Source: Thunnus maccoyii
Taxonomy: Eukaryota; Chordata; Actinopteri; Scombriformes; Scombridae
Reading direction: 5' to 3'
Length of the DNA: 64,000 bases
Assembly (NCBI RefSeq): GCF_910596095.1
Contig: NC_056546.1
Coordinates: forward strand, 10,255,925-10,319,924
Numbering within the stretch: position 1 is the first letter of the stretch; each line of letters begins with the position of its first letter. The notes beneath the pieces are model-generated. The model searched no databases. It was not told the origin of the DNA and worked only from the letters and a program-made list of their open reading frames with translations. This document shows, in pieces, positions 46,540 through 57,072 of this stretch. The translations under genes and the position numbers were made by a program.

Positions 46540-49500
46540 ATATATATCACACAAAATATTGCCAACACATTAATAAAGAGATCGGACAGATGTTTGAAAG
46601 TAGTTAGAAATCTATACTAATCACAAACATGCACTTCCCTTTGCCCTAGTTCCCATCGCATAATGACATCAGGTTAAACTTTGTCCTACAGTGTCAAATG
46701 TGAGTGTGAGTGACATTTTGTATGTACTTAAAATGTACATAAATACCAAACCACAAACTCCACGAACAGTCCATTTTGCAAAAACTCCTTAAAAAGTTGC
46801 CCTGGCCTCTGTATGAAATTAACTAAGACCCTTGATAGCCTCCTCATACACTTAATCTCTCAATGAGAGGTGCTCAAGTGTATCCAAAGCCTGAATTAAA
46901 AACACTGGCTTAAAACTGGCCTTGCTTCCTTTCAAATCATCTCTCTCTACTCGCTGATAGCGACCCCCCCTCTCCCCAACCTCCCTCCCTCCTCCCCCCC
47001 TGCTCTCTAAGCCTTGTCATTAACTTCCCCTGCTAAGCTGTAGATGAGGAGGTGATATGAGCACCTGATATTAAAGTCATTCAGATGAGAGACTAAGGAG
47101 GAGTGGGATTGGGAGGTGCCACGTGTTAATTGAGGCAGGCAGAGCAGGCTCAGCAGGCTCAGCAGGTTCAAGTAATGAACGTATATGTGTGTGTGCACAT
47201 ATCTGGGGCAGGGGTATGTTGCAGTTGGTTTGCACACACGTACGTATATGAACATGCAGTATGCGGTAAAGTATATTATTGTTAGTGTCCTAGGTGGAAG
47301 TACAATCAGTGTGCAGGGATGTGCAGCAAAAGTACTATAAATTACTACTCTGAAATCTACACTTTTCTGTTGCGCTAAAGTGTGATGATAGCGAGTTATA
47401 AATATATATATATATATCACACAGAGCAGGTCAGGTGCTCTATGCATTTAAAATAGCCAGAGAAAGAAAGGGAATAGAATTGAAATGCACCACCGTCTCA
47501 CACTGATGGCACACTCATATTTCAAAGGTTAGTTTGCATCATAGGGATTTAAGAGGGTTGATATATAAAGTGCAGCCAAATCATACAAAACCTCAACCAG
47601 TAAGAGAAAAATCTATAAATCAGTTCCAAAATCTACAAGTAATCAATGTAGATAGACAGATATCAATAAGGCTGAGCCTATAACCTGGGTGACAAGTTGT
47701 TGAAACATTAACATTTGAATGATTTTATTCATTAATTTTGGTCTTTGGCAGACTTCTCCAAATGATCTTCAAAAGTCTTGATGTCTTTCATGATAAATTA
47801 TAGTTTTGATTCTGTGTATATGTAAGGGAGGGATTTTTTTTAATAAACACAAAGTACCTGAATCTATTGCAAGTGAGTACCACTGAGATTCATTCACTTA
47901 ATACACTTTTCTGTTGCATAAAAGTGTGATGGCAGGTTTATAAAATCACACAGTGTAGGTCAGGTGCTCTGCGGATTTAATATAGCGAGACTCTAACTCT
48001 CACTTTGACTGGTTTGGTTTCTTCGAGGAATAAATGTTTACAGCAAAATTCATTCCAGTCACAGTATTAAGTGTCAAGATATACACTAGTTTGAGTACTG
48101 ACAAACACACAAGTGGAGATTGGAAGTGATCATACTGTATATGCTGCAAGGTGGAGATAAATGTCATTTCACTAAAAGTTAGTATTTTGCATTTTCTCAA
48201 CCTTTCCAGTGTAAATCCATTGTCTTGTTACCCATGTCTCTTGTAAGTAAAATGTGAGGAAGACTCTACTGCAAGGCCTACAGAATACATTTTACATAAT
48301 AAGTATGACAGACCCATGAGATATTGGTCTGCCACACTGCATCTCTTACTTGTTTCTTGTTGTTTCTTTTCTTTCTCCTCTTCCTCTGTTTGTCTCTGTC
48401 AGAGCGATAACCTGTTGAGTTATCTGACAGTGGAGGAGACTCTGACCTACACAGCTCAGTTGGCCCTGCGGAAACACTCGACCACAGCTATCAAGAAGAA
48501 GGTGACTTTTGAAAGCTTCTTCTGCTCTGTCCACTCCATTAGTTTTCTTTAGCTTAAACTTGGCATTGCACCCCGCTGGGGAAAAGGCAAAAACAAAAGA
48601 AACATGCATATAGAGGGGATACTTTTTGGTAAAATTATTGCTAATCCCTTTATTCAGACACTTTCTAAAAACGATTGTGATGTTTTGATGTGTATTTTAC
48701 CATCTCAGCCAAATATGGTTGAGTCAAATGTGTTGCCATGTCTTGCAGCCTGTCATTAGTTCTAGGTATTCTCGCACTCAGAAACCACATTCATCCAGCT
48801 GGTGCGTTTACCATATTGGTTCAATTCCAAGAGACACAAATATCTGTCAAAAAGGACCAAAAAATGTACAACTGGTACGAGGCATCATTCAAGAAAGTCA
48901 ACAGCCATTTGTTAGCACGGTGCAGGACTACACATGTCCATCATATTCATGTTTCTAATCTTAGAAATAAGACTTATCCTATTTCCTTATCATGTTTTTA
49001 TCACAAAACAGCAAAGAAACACAGAGCAACAGTAGGGAGAAGATATTTAGACTACCAAACAAGTGCACTAACTAGAACTAGCAAGCACACTGTCTACAAT
49101 AGGCCCTAGACAGCTCACTTGTTAGTAGTTATAATTCTTTTGTCACCTGACCTTTGACCTCTGGCCCCTGTGCAGGTGTCGGCGGTGATGGCCGAGCTGA
49201 GTCTGAGTCATGTGGCTCACAGTGTAATCGGAGGTCGTGTTTTCCCAGGGATCTCTGGGGGCGAGAGGAGGAGGGTCTCCATTGCCAGCCAGCTACTTCA
49301 GGATCCCAGTGAGTACGTCCGCAGCGGAGATATTCCTGAGGAGAATCACGGGAGTTTTATCTGTCTGCAAATTTAAATCATCAATATTTTGTACGCTGAA
49401 TCGAGTACATCATTGCACACAAACCCGTATTATTTCATAGATATACTGTAGGAAGCAACAGGATGGGAGGCGGGACTGTGTCACACTAAGAAAAGAAGAA

Positions 49501-50525
49501 AGTTCACCACTAGACCTGTCAGTCCCCGAAGAGTTTTAAAAGTCCACACTGAGAGAAAACAAAGGGATCTAAGTGAGAGAGGAATGAGGAAAGGACAGAG
49601 AAAGGGACGGAGGGAGAGATGGAGAAGAGTAATGAAAGACTGGGTTATCACGCCACAAAGGGAATGAGCAGAGACCCACCTCTGCATGTGTATGTGTGTG
49701 TGTGTGTGTGTGCACGCACGGCATGAGAGTGTGCCTATGCTCATCCCAGGTGTAGTTTATCAACTCTACGGTCCTCCGGGGAGGATGAAGGGTCTCAGTC
49801 CTTATTGAGGATTAGAATGGTCATGAACAAACGCACACACACACACACACATAGAGAGTCACACACAGAGTAATGAGGAGTTCCCATTCGCTGACTCTCC
49901 AATCAACCAGGAAATGAATTAATCTCACAATTAAAGCATCTGCTAATTCCACTCTGCTTTCATAATGCAAAGAGGCAATCTTTTAATTGTCCTAATAAGA
50001 GTAATTAAGTAAAAAAAAAAAAAAAAGAACTCGCTTATCTTCACAAGTTAAGTTGGCCCCGCTGAGAGTCCTGCATGTGCCACTTAATAAAAAGTATATT
50101 TAAAAGTTTCTAACTTAATAGAAGAAAAAAGTTACCTGTCATGCCGTTCTCTTGTTCTCAGTGTTTCAATGTGTGACAAAACCTGCAGGAAGGTGATGAC
50201 GCCATTGTGGTGATGTTGTTGCAGGGGTGATCCTATTGGATGAACCGACTACTGGCCTGGACAGCATGACCGCCAATCAGATTGTGGTGCTGCTGGCAGA
50301 GCTGGCCAGGAGGAACCGTATCGTCATAGTAACCATCCACCAGCCACGCTCTGAGCTTTTCAGGGTGAGTTTGGAGATAAACTGGAGAAAAGAGAGAGAA
50401 TGACTAAAACTTCCTTTAAACGTTACATAAACACTGAAAGACACACCTTTTTTTTTACCAAGACCAAGACAGAAGATAATGTGTTGTGGTTCAGTTGCTG
50501 ATAAAAATTAAACTGTGTGCGTGCA

Positions 50526-50561
<36 letters not shown>

Positions 50562-53500
50562 TCCCCCAGTTGTTCAGCAGGATAGCCATCATGAGTCGTG
50601 GAGAGTTAGTGTTCTGTGGGCAGCCAGAGGAGATGGTGGACTTCTTCAGCCAATGTGGATACGAGTGTCCAGACTATTGCAACCCCTTTGACATCTATGG
50701 TACTCTATGCTCTAGTTTTATATTTCTATTTTTAACTGCAGCCATGCAGCTACAGTACAGTATGTCGTACTGAGTGAAAGAAAAAGAAAGAAGTGGAAAA
50801 GTTTAAAAAAAAAGTACACGTCTGTAATGTTAAACAGTTGACTTCACGTCGGTGGACACGCGCAGCAGTGAGAGGGAGGCAGCCACCTTCAGTCGCATGC
50901 ATGAGATCACTTCATCCTATCAGAGGTCTTCCATCTACCAGACCATGCTGGAAAAAATGGAGCAGAGCCTGCAGCAGACAGACAAGCCAACCATCCCCTA
51001 TAAGAGCAAAGAGTCACCCAGTGGTGCGACCAAACTTGAAGTTCTGCTCAGGTCAGTGTTGAGCGAGTCTTCAGTCCCCCTGTGTGTGTATGTGTGTGTG
51101 TGTGTGTGTAGACATTATCTGTAAAGGCAATAACTCACAGAAACTTTATTTTTTACCACAGAAACACTCAGATTTAGATTCTGGAGAACCTATATGCATC
51201 TATTCACATTTTGAGGAGGAAATTCTGAGTTTTGTGTACCTGAACTGAATATAACTCTCACTAATTTTATAAGATGTACAGTTTAAGTCCCATCCATGTG
51301 TTCTGTTAAAAACATGTACTCACATACTGGAAATATATATTTAATACATTAAATAGCTTTATTAATGAGTTAATTGACATATATAATTCTCTTTACATAA
51401 TGGTAATTATTGCAGGGCATTAGGCAGCTCAAATTTGTGCTCAAATAAGACCAATCAGGCTCAACATTATTCATTTATCATTCTCTCTCACAGTTTTGTG
51501 TCTTTCTGAGCATTTCCATGTGTGTTTTGTGTGTAGGCGGACGACACGGAACCTGTCCCGAGACAGGATGGGTGTTCTGATGCGTCTGTCCCAGAACCTG
51601 ATCTACGGCCTCTTTGTCGCCTTCTTCGTCATGCATTTAGACATCGACGTCACCAAGGGTGCCGTGCAGGACCGCATCGGCATCATCTACCAGAGCGTTG
51701 GCGCCTCGCCCTACACTGGCATGCTGAACGCTGTAGCTCTCTGTGAGTTCCACCAACACCAAACATCTGTACATAGGAAGGAATAGAATAGAATAGAATA
51801 TATCTTTATTGTCTTCAGCTCACTAAAACATAAAGACACACTACTCATGATTCTTACGAGCTAGAGATAGTGAAGCAGTCAGTATAACAAACACAGAGAC
51901 AAGGTCACATTACACATTAAAAACATTTCATGTCTGTGGCTTAATTCTCATCAGTCCCTTTGCAGAAAACACATTTTACTCCAAAATTTTGAGATTTCCA
52001 ACAATTTGGCTTAAATGTGATACATTTACTGTAGGGCACCACTAAATTTCAAGCAGCAATCATATACTGTATATACTTCCATAAACATTAAAAGATGACT
52101 TGAAAAAGTGGAAAAAAGTGAAATCAGACAGATATTGTGTCTTGACAATAACCTGAAAACCCATTGTTGTTGCATTCTAAAGCTGGGTCCTTCTTATTCC
52201 TTCTTATTCCTTCTTATTCAAAAACTAAACACGATATAAAACTATATAAGGTCATTTGTGAGTAGCAATTCATGTTAATAACTTTTCTTTATTATGAAAT
52301 TATTATTCTATCTTTGTTATCAAAATTATATTTCCATTCAGTGCCTATGAAGCAGCTCTGTGCTGTACCGGTTTGACACCACTGAGTCTTGACTCTCAGT
52401 TTTGCTGGGTAATACTGGGAAACAATAACTGGAATATGTGGGGCAAAAGATAAAACTTACATCAAGTTTTAACTGTATAGCCTGTTACCATGCAGTATGT
52501 CAGCTGTTACATGATGTCTGAGTGACATTATAGCCCATCTAACCGCATGTGTCTGATAAAATCATTCAATAAATATCTACATGAGGTGGATTCGATGACT
52601 TCAGGGGAATTTTGGAGTGCATATCACCTGAGTAAAAACTTTTTTTTTTAATCTTTGTTAAACTGCACGTTTGAAACGTCTTTATCTCAGCTGTGTAAGC
52701 TCCCTTATCTCTTGTTCAGTAGCTGAAAGGGTTCTGCTGTCTGCACTATTTTTGTTCCATTCAGCAAAAATGTGTAAAGTCTCACTTGGATTTTGCTTGG
52801 TGAAAGTGCCTGAAGAGACCTCATGAACTTTGAGTGTCTCACCTCATTCCTTAGAATAAAAGATTAAGTGATGAATTGTAAGTTAAACTATATTAAGATT
52901 ACAACCGAAGTTGGTTATCATTACAAAAGAGGATAAATGTCAGTATAAACAAAATATTTCTATTAGAATAGTTTTAATTTCAGGGGTATTTGCATAAAAG
53001 TTACATATGTGTAACCTTTTGTTATTTGATGATCTTTACAGAGTTGTTAGAGAGGTTTAGACTAGCTACAAAGGAACGACCTTTACTCCATTTAGAACTC
53101 TGTGTCCAACATATTCATGTTTCTTTACCTACAGACCTACAGTGCCTGTATTATCTATATATCTGTTATATATGTGTTAAATACAATCATGGTTAGTATT
53201 TATAGCAGCTGATGTGAATTAATGTTACCGAAAATACAGATAAACACATGTTGCTGTGTACTTTGCTTTATTAATTTATTGTGGGCAGATTTTATATCGA
53301 GGTTGTTTTAGGGTGGGAACTTAATGGCGATTTTACAATTTTACAGTTCTGTGATGTTTATGTCTGATCTTTTGTAACTTGGTGTTAATGCAGCCTTTCT
53401 TCACCAAGACACTCTTGATAAACAGTTTTTTTATATCTAAGTGAAGGATTCTGGTTAAATTGAGATTACATACGGTTAATATAAATACGGTTAAAATAAA

Positions 53501-56209
53501 TTTTGGTAATATGTAATAATGCTTTCAGAATCTATGTTAAAATTAATTTCATACACAAACTATATGTTTAAAGGTGATATAGTCAACCAGTAAAGGATAT
53601 TGGCTGTATGAGGTGATTATCTCTTCACTGTCCTTCTCAGTTATCAGCTCAGTCTAAAATCTTAGGTTTAGAGCTCTTGCTGCCACAGATACTGAAGATA
53701 AGAGATTTGATAAAACGCTGGGCTGGGCAGAAGTCACTCTAGAGTTAAAGGTAATTAACTCCATAAGCACCCAAACAGCCAGAGGTAGTGATGGGGGGCC
53801 ATGATACTGACCTTGAATCTCATTGATAACATCTGATAACATACAATACAGACCAGAGGTTTGCTCCAATAAACAGGTTACTTCAGTTGACTGGATAAGT
53901 TTGCTGGCTGCCTTTGGTCCTCATGGACCTCATCATCATTAAAGCCAAAGGCTGCCTTCGCCTTTGGCTTTAATGATGGGATATAGTTATGCATCTCTCT
54001 AAGTTCACAGTATGGTCGCTTTGTCAAATTTTTAGTGCTGTAAGTATCAAAGTACCAAACCTGAGAGTCCTTTCAATTAATTTGGAATAACAAGCACTTT
54101 TCTATGGTCTTTTTTTGTCTATATCTTTCTTTTCCCCCAATTTCTAACATGTTTATTTAAAGCACCCATACAAGAATTTCATGAGGTTTCAGTATATTTC
54201 ATTCTTCTTCTCTTCCCCACTTATAGTTTCACCCTAATCACATTATCTCCTTCCTCCCTCTGTCTCACACTCTGTCTGTTTTTCTCATCAGTCCCAGCGT
54301 TGCGAGCCATCAGTGATCAGGAAAGTCAGGATGGTCTGTACAGTAAATGGCAAATGTTCTTGGCCTACATCTTCCACATCCTGCCCTTCAGCATCCTGAG
54401 TGTCTTCATCTTTACCTCCTTCCTCTACTGGTGGGTCTTGCGTGTGTTTGTCACTGGGCATCATACAGAATGCGCTTGTTTTATTTCCAACAAGCTGCAT
54501 ATTTAAACTCTATCAAGGACTTAATGGATCTCATATTCAGTATGTGCTCCCTTACCCTTACACTTAACCTATCTTGTCACTCACTCTTTCTTTGTCTCTT
54601 CTTCTTTGTGTCAGGACGGTGGGGATGCACCCTGACAGCTTGCGCTTCCTGTGTTTCACTGCTGTGGTCCTGGTACCTCATATTATAGGTGAGCTGATGA
54701 AATAAAGGGGAAATCTTATTCACATGTATGTACTCCCAAGCAGATGTTGAGAGTTATCTCCTTTTTCATTTTAAAAGGTTTAGCCATATGACACAAAGTG
54801 CATAATAGGGACAGGTGTATCTCCATATTTCACTTCCTATTACTCTTTAACATTTCAGAGTTTGCTGCCAACACTCAGTATATTTACATGTCATGCCTAC
54901 AACATTTGTTTTACTTGACAATTCCTCTGTTTATTTATTTAGTGGGTTTTTTTCCCCTTTTTGTCAGGTGAGTTGCTGACTGTGGTGCTATTAGGAGTGG
55001 TCCAGGACCCTAACATGGTCAACAGTGGAGTAGCTCTGCTCAATATTGCAGGGATCTTGGTGGGCTCTGGCTTCCTAAGGTGAGACACCAAATATGATTT
55101 TTGTGTTGTGAACCAAGAAATTTATTAATAAGTTTAAGTAACTTAACGCCAAGCCTGTTGTGATTTGGACCTTTGATAAGGCCTTAAACTTTTTTTTTTA
55201 GAGTAAATGAAGGTATTATAGTAGCCATTGCTAACTTTCCAAACATGTGCAGTAACAATAAAACACTTTCTCTACTCTTCCCCTCAACAGAAGCACACAG
55301 CAGATGCCTTTAGTCTTCCAGTGGCTCAGCTACCTGACTTTTCAGAAGTACAGCTGCGAGCTGCTTATAGTCACTGAGTTCCATGAACTCGACTTCACAT
55401 GCAGTAAGTTGTTTTAACCATGTGACCATCCTCTGTGTCCACTTACCCTAAGAATGAGAAGGGACCCTTCATTATAATAAATTAACTCTTTATACATTGT
55501 ATTTCTAACTCATAGACTATATATGTTTCGGCATGAGTTTTTATAATGTGTAAACAATATTGTCATCACTCTCTACCCATTACATCATTCTGAAAAGAGT
55601 GGCTATTTGTCGTAAGAACGTTATGACAACAAAGTGTTTGATGTTAAAAGTAAAGTATTTAGCCTTGACGTTACTACCTGTAGAGGACACTGGGAATATT
55701 TTCTGTCCCTTCAGAAGAATGCATCACTGGAAGCCATTTGATTTAGATTTACAATAAAAAAAAAAGTGATTTACAGCGGATTTGCTATTGCCTTTAATCT
55801 TTTCTTCTGTCAATTCTTTAACTAGCACTGTATGTAATGGAATATTAAATATTATTAACAATCCTTGATTTCTCTTGATCCGTTTTATCATTATTGAGAT
55901 ATACCTATAAAGTAGGTGGTTCAGTGTTCAAAGATACTTGGCTTGACTCACTCACTGGTTGTTTTGGGAAGTGGACTTGGTTAAATTGTTAACTCTTTCT
56001 CTCTGGTGCGTTGTGTTGTTGCAGATTATTCCAAACCTTTGCCGGGAGCTTGTCTGATCACACACGGCAGTCAGATCATTGATGCGGGATATCCTGGCGC
56101 TCTGTCCCGATACACATTAGACTTTGTTCTCCTCTACTCCTTCCTCCCTGCCCTCCTGCTGCTCGGCATGATCAGCTTCAAGATCAGAGACAAGCTTGTG
56201 CGTCACTAA
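45319..56209 (+). CDS. abcg5: ABCG5, sterol half-transporter (ABCG family), complete
   Basis: Obligate partner of ABCG8 in sterol efflux. Exons: 45319-45488, 45819-45940, 46369-46505, 48403-48501, 49176-49308, 50225-50364, 50570-50699, 50838-51051, 51537-51742, 54292-54430, 54615-54688, 54968-55079, 55291-55403, 56025-56209. Phases all agree; 1974 nt give 657 aa (human 651). Nucleotide-binding domain: Walker A GNSGSGKTT (K101), signature ISGGE (202-206), Walker B VILLDE (E227), H-loop H259. The membrane domain keeps PYTGMLN (Y441 and N446, equivalent to the sterol-relevant human Y432 and N437 as I recall). The final extracellular loop has a new NYS sequon and YPG where human has CPG. The intron after exon 7 uses a weak donor. 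I count 14 exons against 13 remembered for human. Confidence 0.96.
46311..46350. repeat. (TG)20 upstream of ABCG5 exon 3
   Basis: Pure array ending 18 bp before the exon at 46369. Confidence 0.95.
46369..46505 (+). CDS. abcg5: ABCG5 exon 3, Walker A
   Basis: Begins GC TCA GGA AAG and completes the P-loop GNSGSGKTT with exon 2, then encodes [20 protein letters not shown] and [13 protein letters not shown]. It is tightly flanked by (TG)20 at 46311-46350 upstream and (AC)12 at 46509-46532 directly after the donor gtaac, an inverted-complementary pair. Confidence 0.96.
46509..46532. repeat. (AC)12 downstream of ABCG5 exon 3
   Basis: Pure array starting 3 bp into the intron, complementary to the (TG)20 on the other side of the exon. 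Confidence 0.95.
46533..48402. other. ABCG5 intron 3
   Basis: Contains a C-rich block (46963-47000), an E-box CACGTG followed by TTAATTGAGG near 47120, a 9-bp tandem CAGGCTCAG repeat near 47147-47170, and a diverged direct duplication (47361-47455 and 47903-47990). No exon seen. Confidence 0.55.
47361..47990. repeat. Diverged direct duplication, about 90 bp
   Basis: 47361-47455 and 47903-47990 share ACTTTTCTGTTGC, AAGTGTGATG, ATCACACAG and GGTCAGGTGCTCT in the same order; the first has an expanded (TA)n insert. Confidence 0.65.
49176..49308 (+). CDS. abcg5: ABCG5 exon 5, ABC signature
   Basis: Encodes [20 protein letters not shown] and then [20 protein letters not shown]. The signature is canonical ISGGE, whereas human ABCG5 is remembered as ISTGE. 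Ends in phase 1 at CCC A before gtgagt. Confidence 0.96.
49309..50224. other. ABCG5 intron 5 with TAATT-rich block
   Basis: Block 49890-50030 has ATGAATTAATCTC, ACAATTAAAGC, CTAATTCC, TTTAATTGTCC and GTAATTAAG within about 110 bp, next to poly-A at 50010-50026. Candidate regulatory element or AT-rich chance cluster. TG and CA tracts occur at 49690-49712 and 49831-49851. Confidence 0.4.
50225..50364 (+). CDS. abcg5: ABCG5 exon 6, Walker B and H-loop
   Basis: Encodes [20 protein letters not shown] and [13 protein letters not shown]. The catalytic glutamate (about E227) and switch histidine (about H259) are present. Joins in phase 0 to exon 7 ([17 protein letters not shown]). Confidence 0.96.
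50529..50558. repeat. (GT)n before ABCG5 exon 7
   Basis: Pure array ending 11 bp before the exon at 50570. Confidence 0.95.
51779..51815 (-). mobile_element. Probable LINE tail remnant with (GAATA)n
   Basis: GAATAGAATAGAATAGAATA then TATCTTTATTGTC. Pentanucleotide tandem ends next to TTTATTGTC are typical of inverted fish LINE 3' ends. Confidence 0.35.
53934..53978. repeat. Perfect 19-bp hairpin
   Basis: CATCATTAAAGCCAAAGGC (53934-53952), loop TGCCTTC, then the exact reverse complement (53960-53978). In ABCG5 intron 9. Confidence 0.95.
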
Positions 56210-57040
56210 AACCACAGACACACATTTGTGGGAGACTCCTTTGTTTTAACAGGAAACTAAACAGAGTTTGGTTCTGATGATCCAAAACTGATTTAAAGCA
56301 TGAAGTTCACTATTCAGGGAGGATGTACTGTGTACCATCTGCGTTTGCACTTAACCCTTTCCCCTTACCTTCAAGATATATTTCTGTGAAAGCACTTACC
56401 TTAAAGTTTTAACGAATTAAGTATTATATAGTTTTGTTCAACACTGCTTCTGTTAGACATTTTCACAAAAAACAAAATCCCAGTACAGAGTGCAATGTGT
56501 ACAGTACAGCAAGATTTATATTTGTTGACTGGGATGCAACCTTGGTGGTCTTACAATTGAAAGTACCATAAAGTAACCTACTGCTGTCACACAGGTTTAG
56601 CCACTGATATCAACCATACACAAAGTCAAATTCATTATTTTTGTATAAAAGTATATATAGTACTAAGTGTAAACTACAATGTTTATAGTTTGATTCAAAA
56701 CTGAATGATGATGAACTGCTGTATCAATGAGTACTAGAAGAATATCTGCGTTCTAAGCACTAAATTGTCAACCATCCATTGTATTCATCACTTTTTTGTT
56801 TAAACATTAAGAATGTAATCTGTCATGAATACCAAGTGATGCCTATTGTAATAATGTTAAATAGTTTATTTTTCTAGAACAAAATGTTCATTATCTCTAT
56901 ACAAGTAGTTTTATAGAGTGTAAATATAACAATTTGAGGAAAAGTCTCTACAGTTATACAAGTTGTATGAAGTACCAAACAAGTAGAAAACATTGAAACA
57001 CAATGATACAAAAGTAAATAAATTATGTAAAATGTATATG
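56210..57040 (+). terminator. abcg5: ABCG5 3' UTR and polyadenylation signal
   Basis: The first canonical AATAAA noticed after the ABCG5 stop is at 57017-57022, about 810 bp downstream and only 51 bp before the stop codon of the opposing DYNC2LI1 gene. Weaker variant signals could act earlier, so the end point is inferred. Confidence 0.5.
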
Positions 57041-57072
57041 TACATTAATGTGACCATAAAGCTAATTATCTC
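56850..57072 (-). terminator. dync2li1: DYNC2LI1 3' UTR and polyadenylation signal
   Basis: On the minus strand an AATAAA (TTTATT on the plus strand at 56865-56870) lies about 205 bp after the stop codon. It falls inside the predicted ABCG5 3' UTR, so the two transcripts probably overlap at their ends. Confidence 0.5.

Larger units (their letters stand above)
51743..54291. other. ABCG5 intron 9, longest ABCG5 intron
   Basis: 2.5 kb. Starts with (GAATA)n near 51779-51800 plus ATCTTTATTGTC, a likely inverted LINE tail; three tandem TTCTTATTCC units at 52190-52219; a perfect 19-bp hairpin at 53934-53978. No exon seen. Confidence 0.6.

Noticed and set aside
48719..49109. Open frames before ABCG5 exon 5
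   Set aside because: Exons 4 and 5 join in phase 0 (KKK then VSAVMAEL as in human), leaving no room for an extra exon.
53934..53978. MicroRNA precursor
   Set aside because: The stem is only 19 bp with a 7-base loop, shorter than a usual precursor; reported as a hairpin only.
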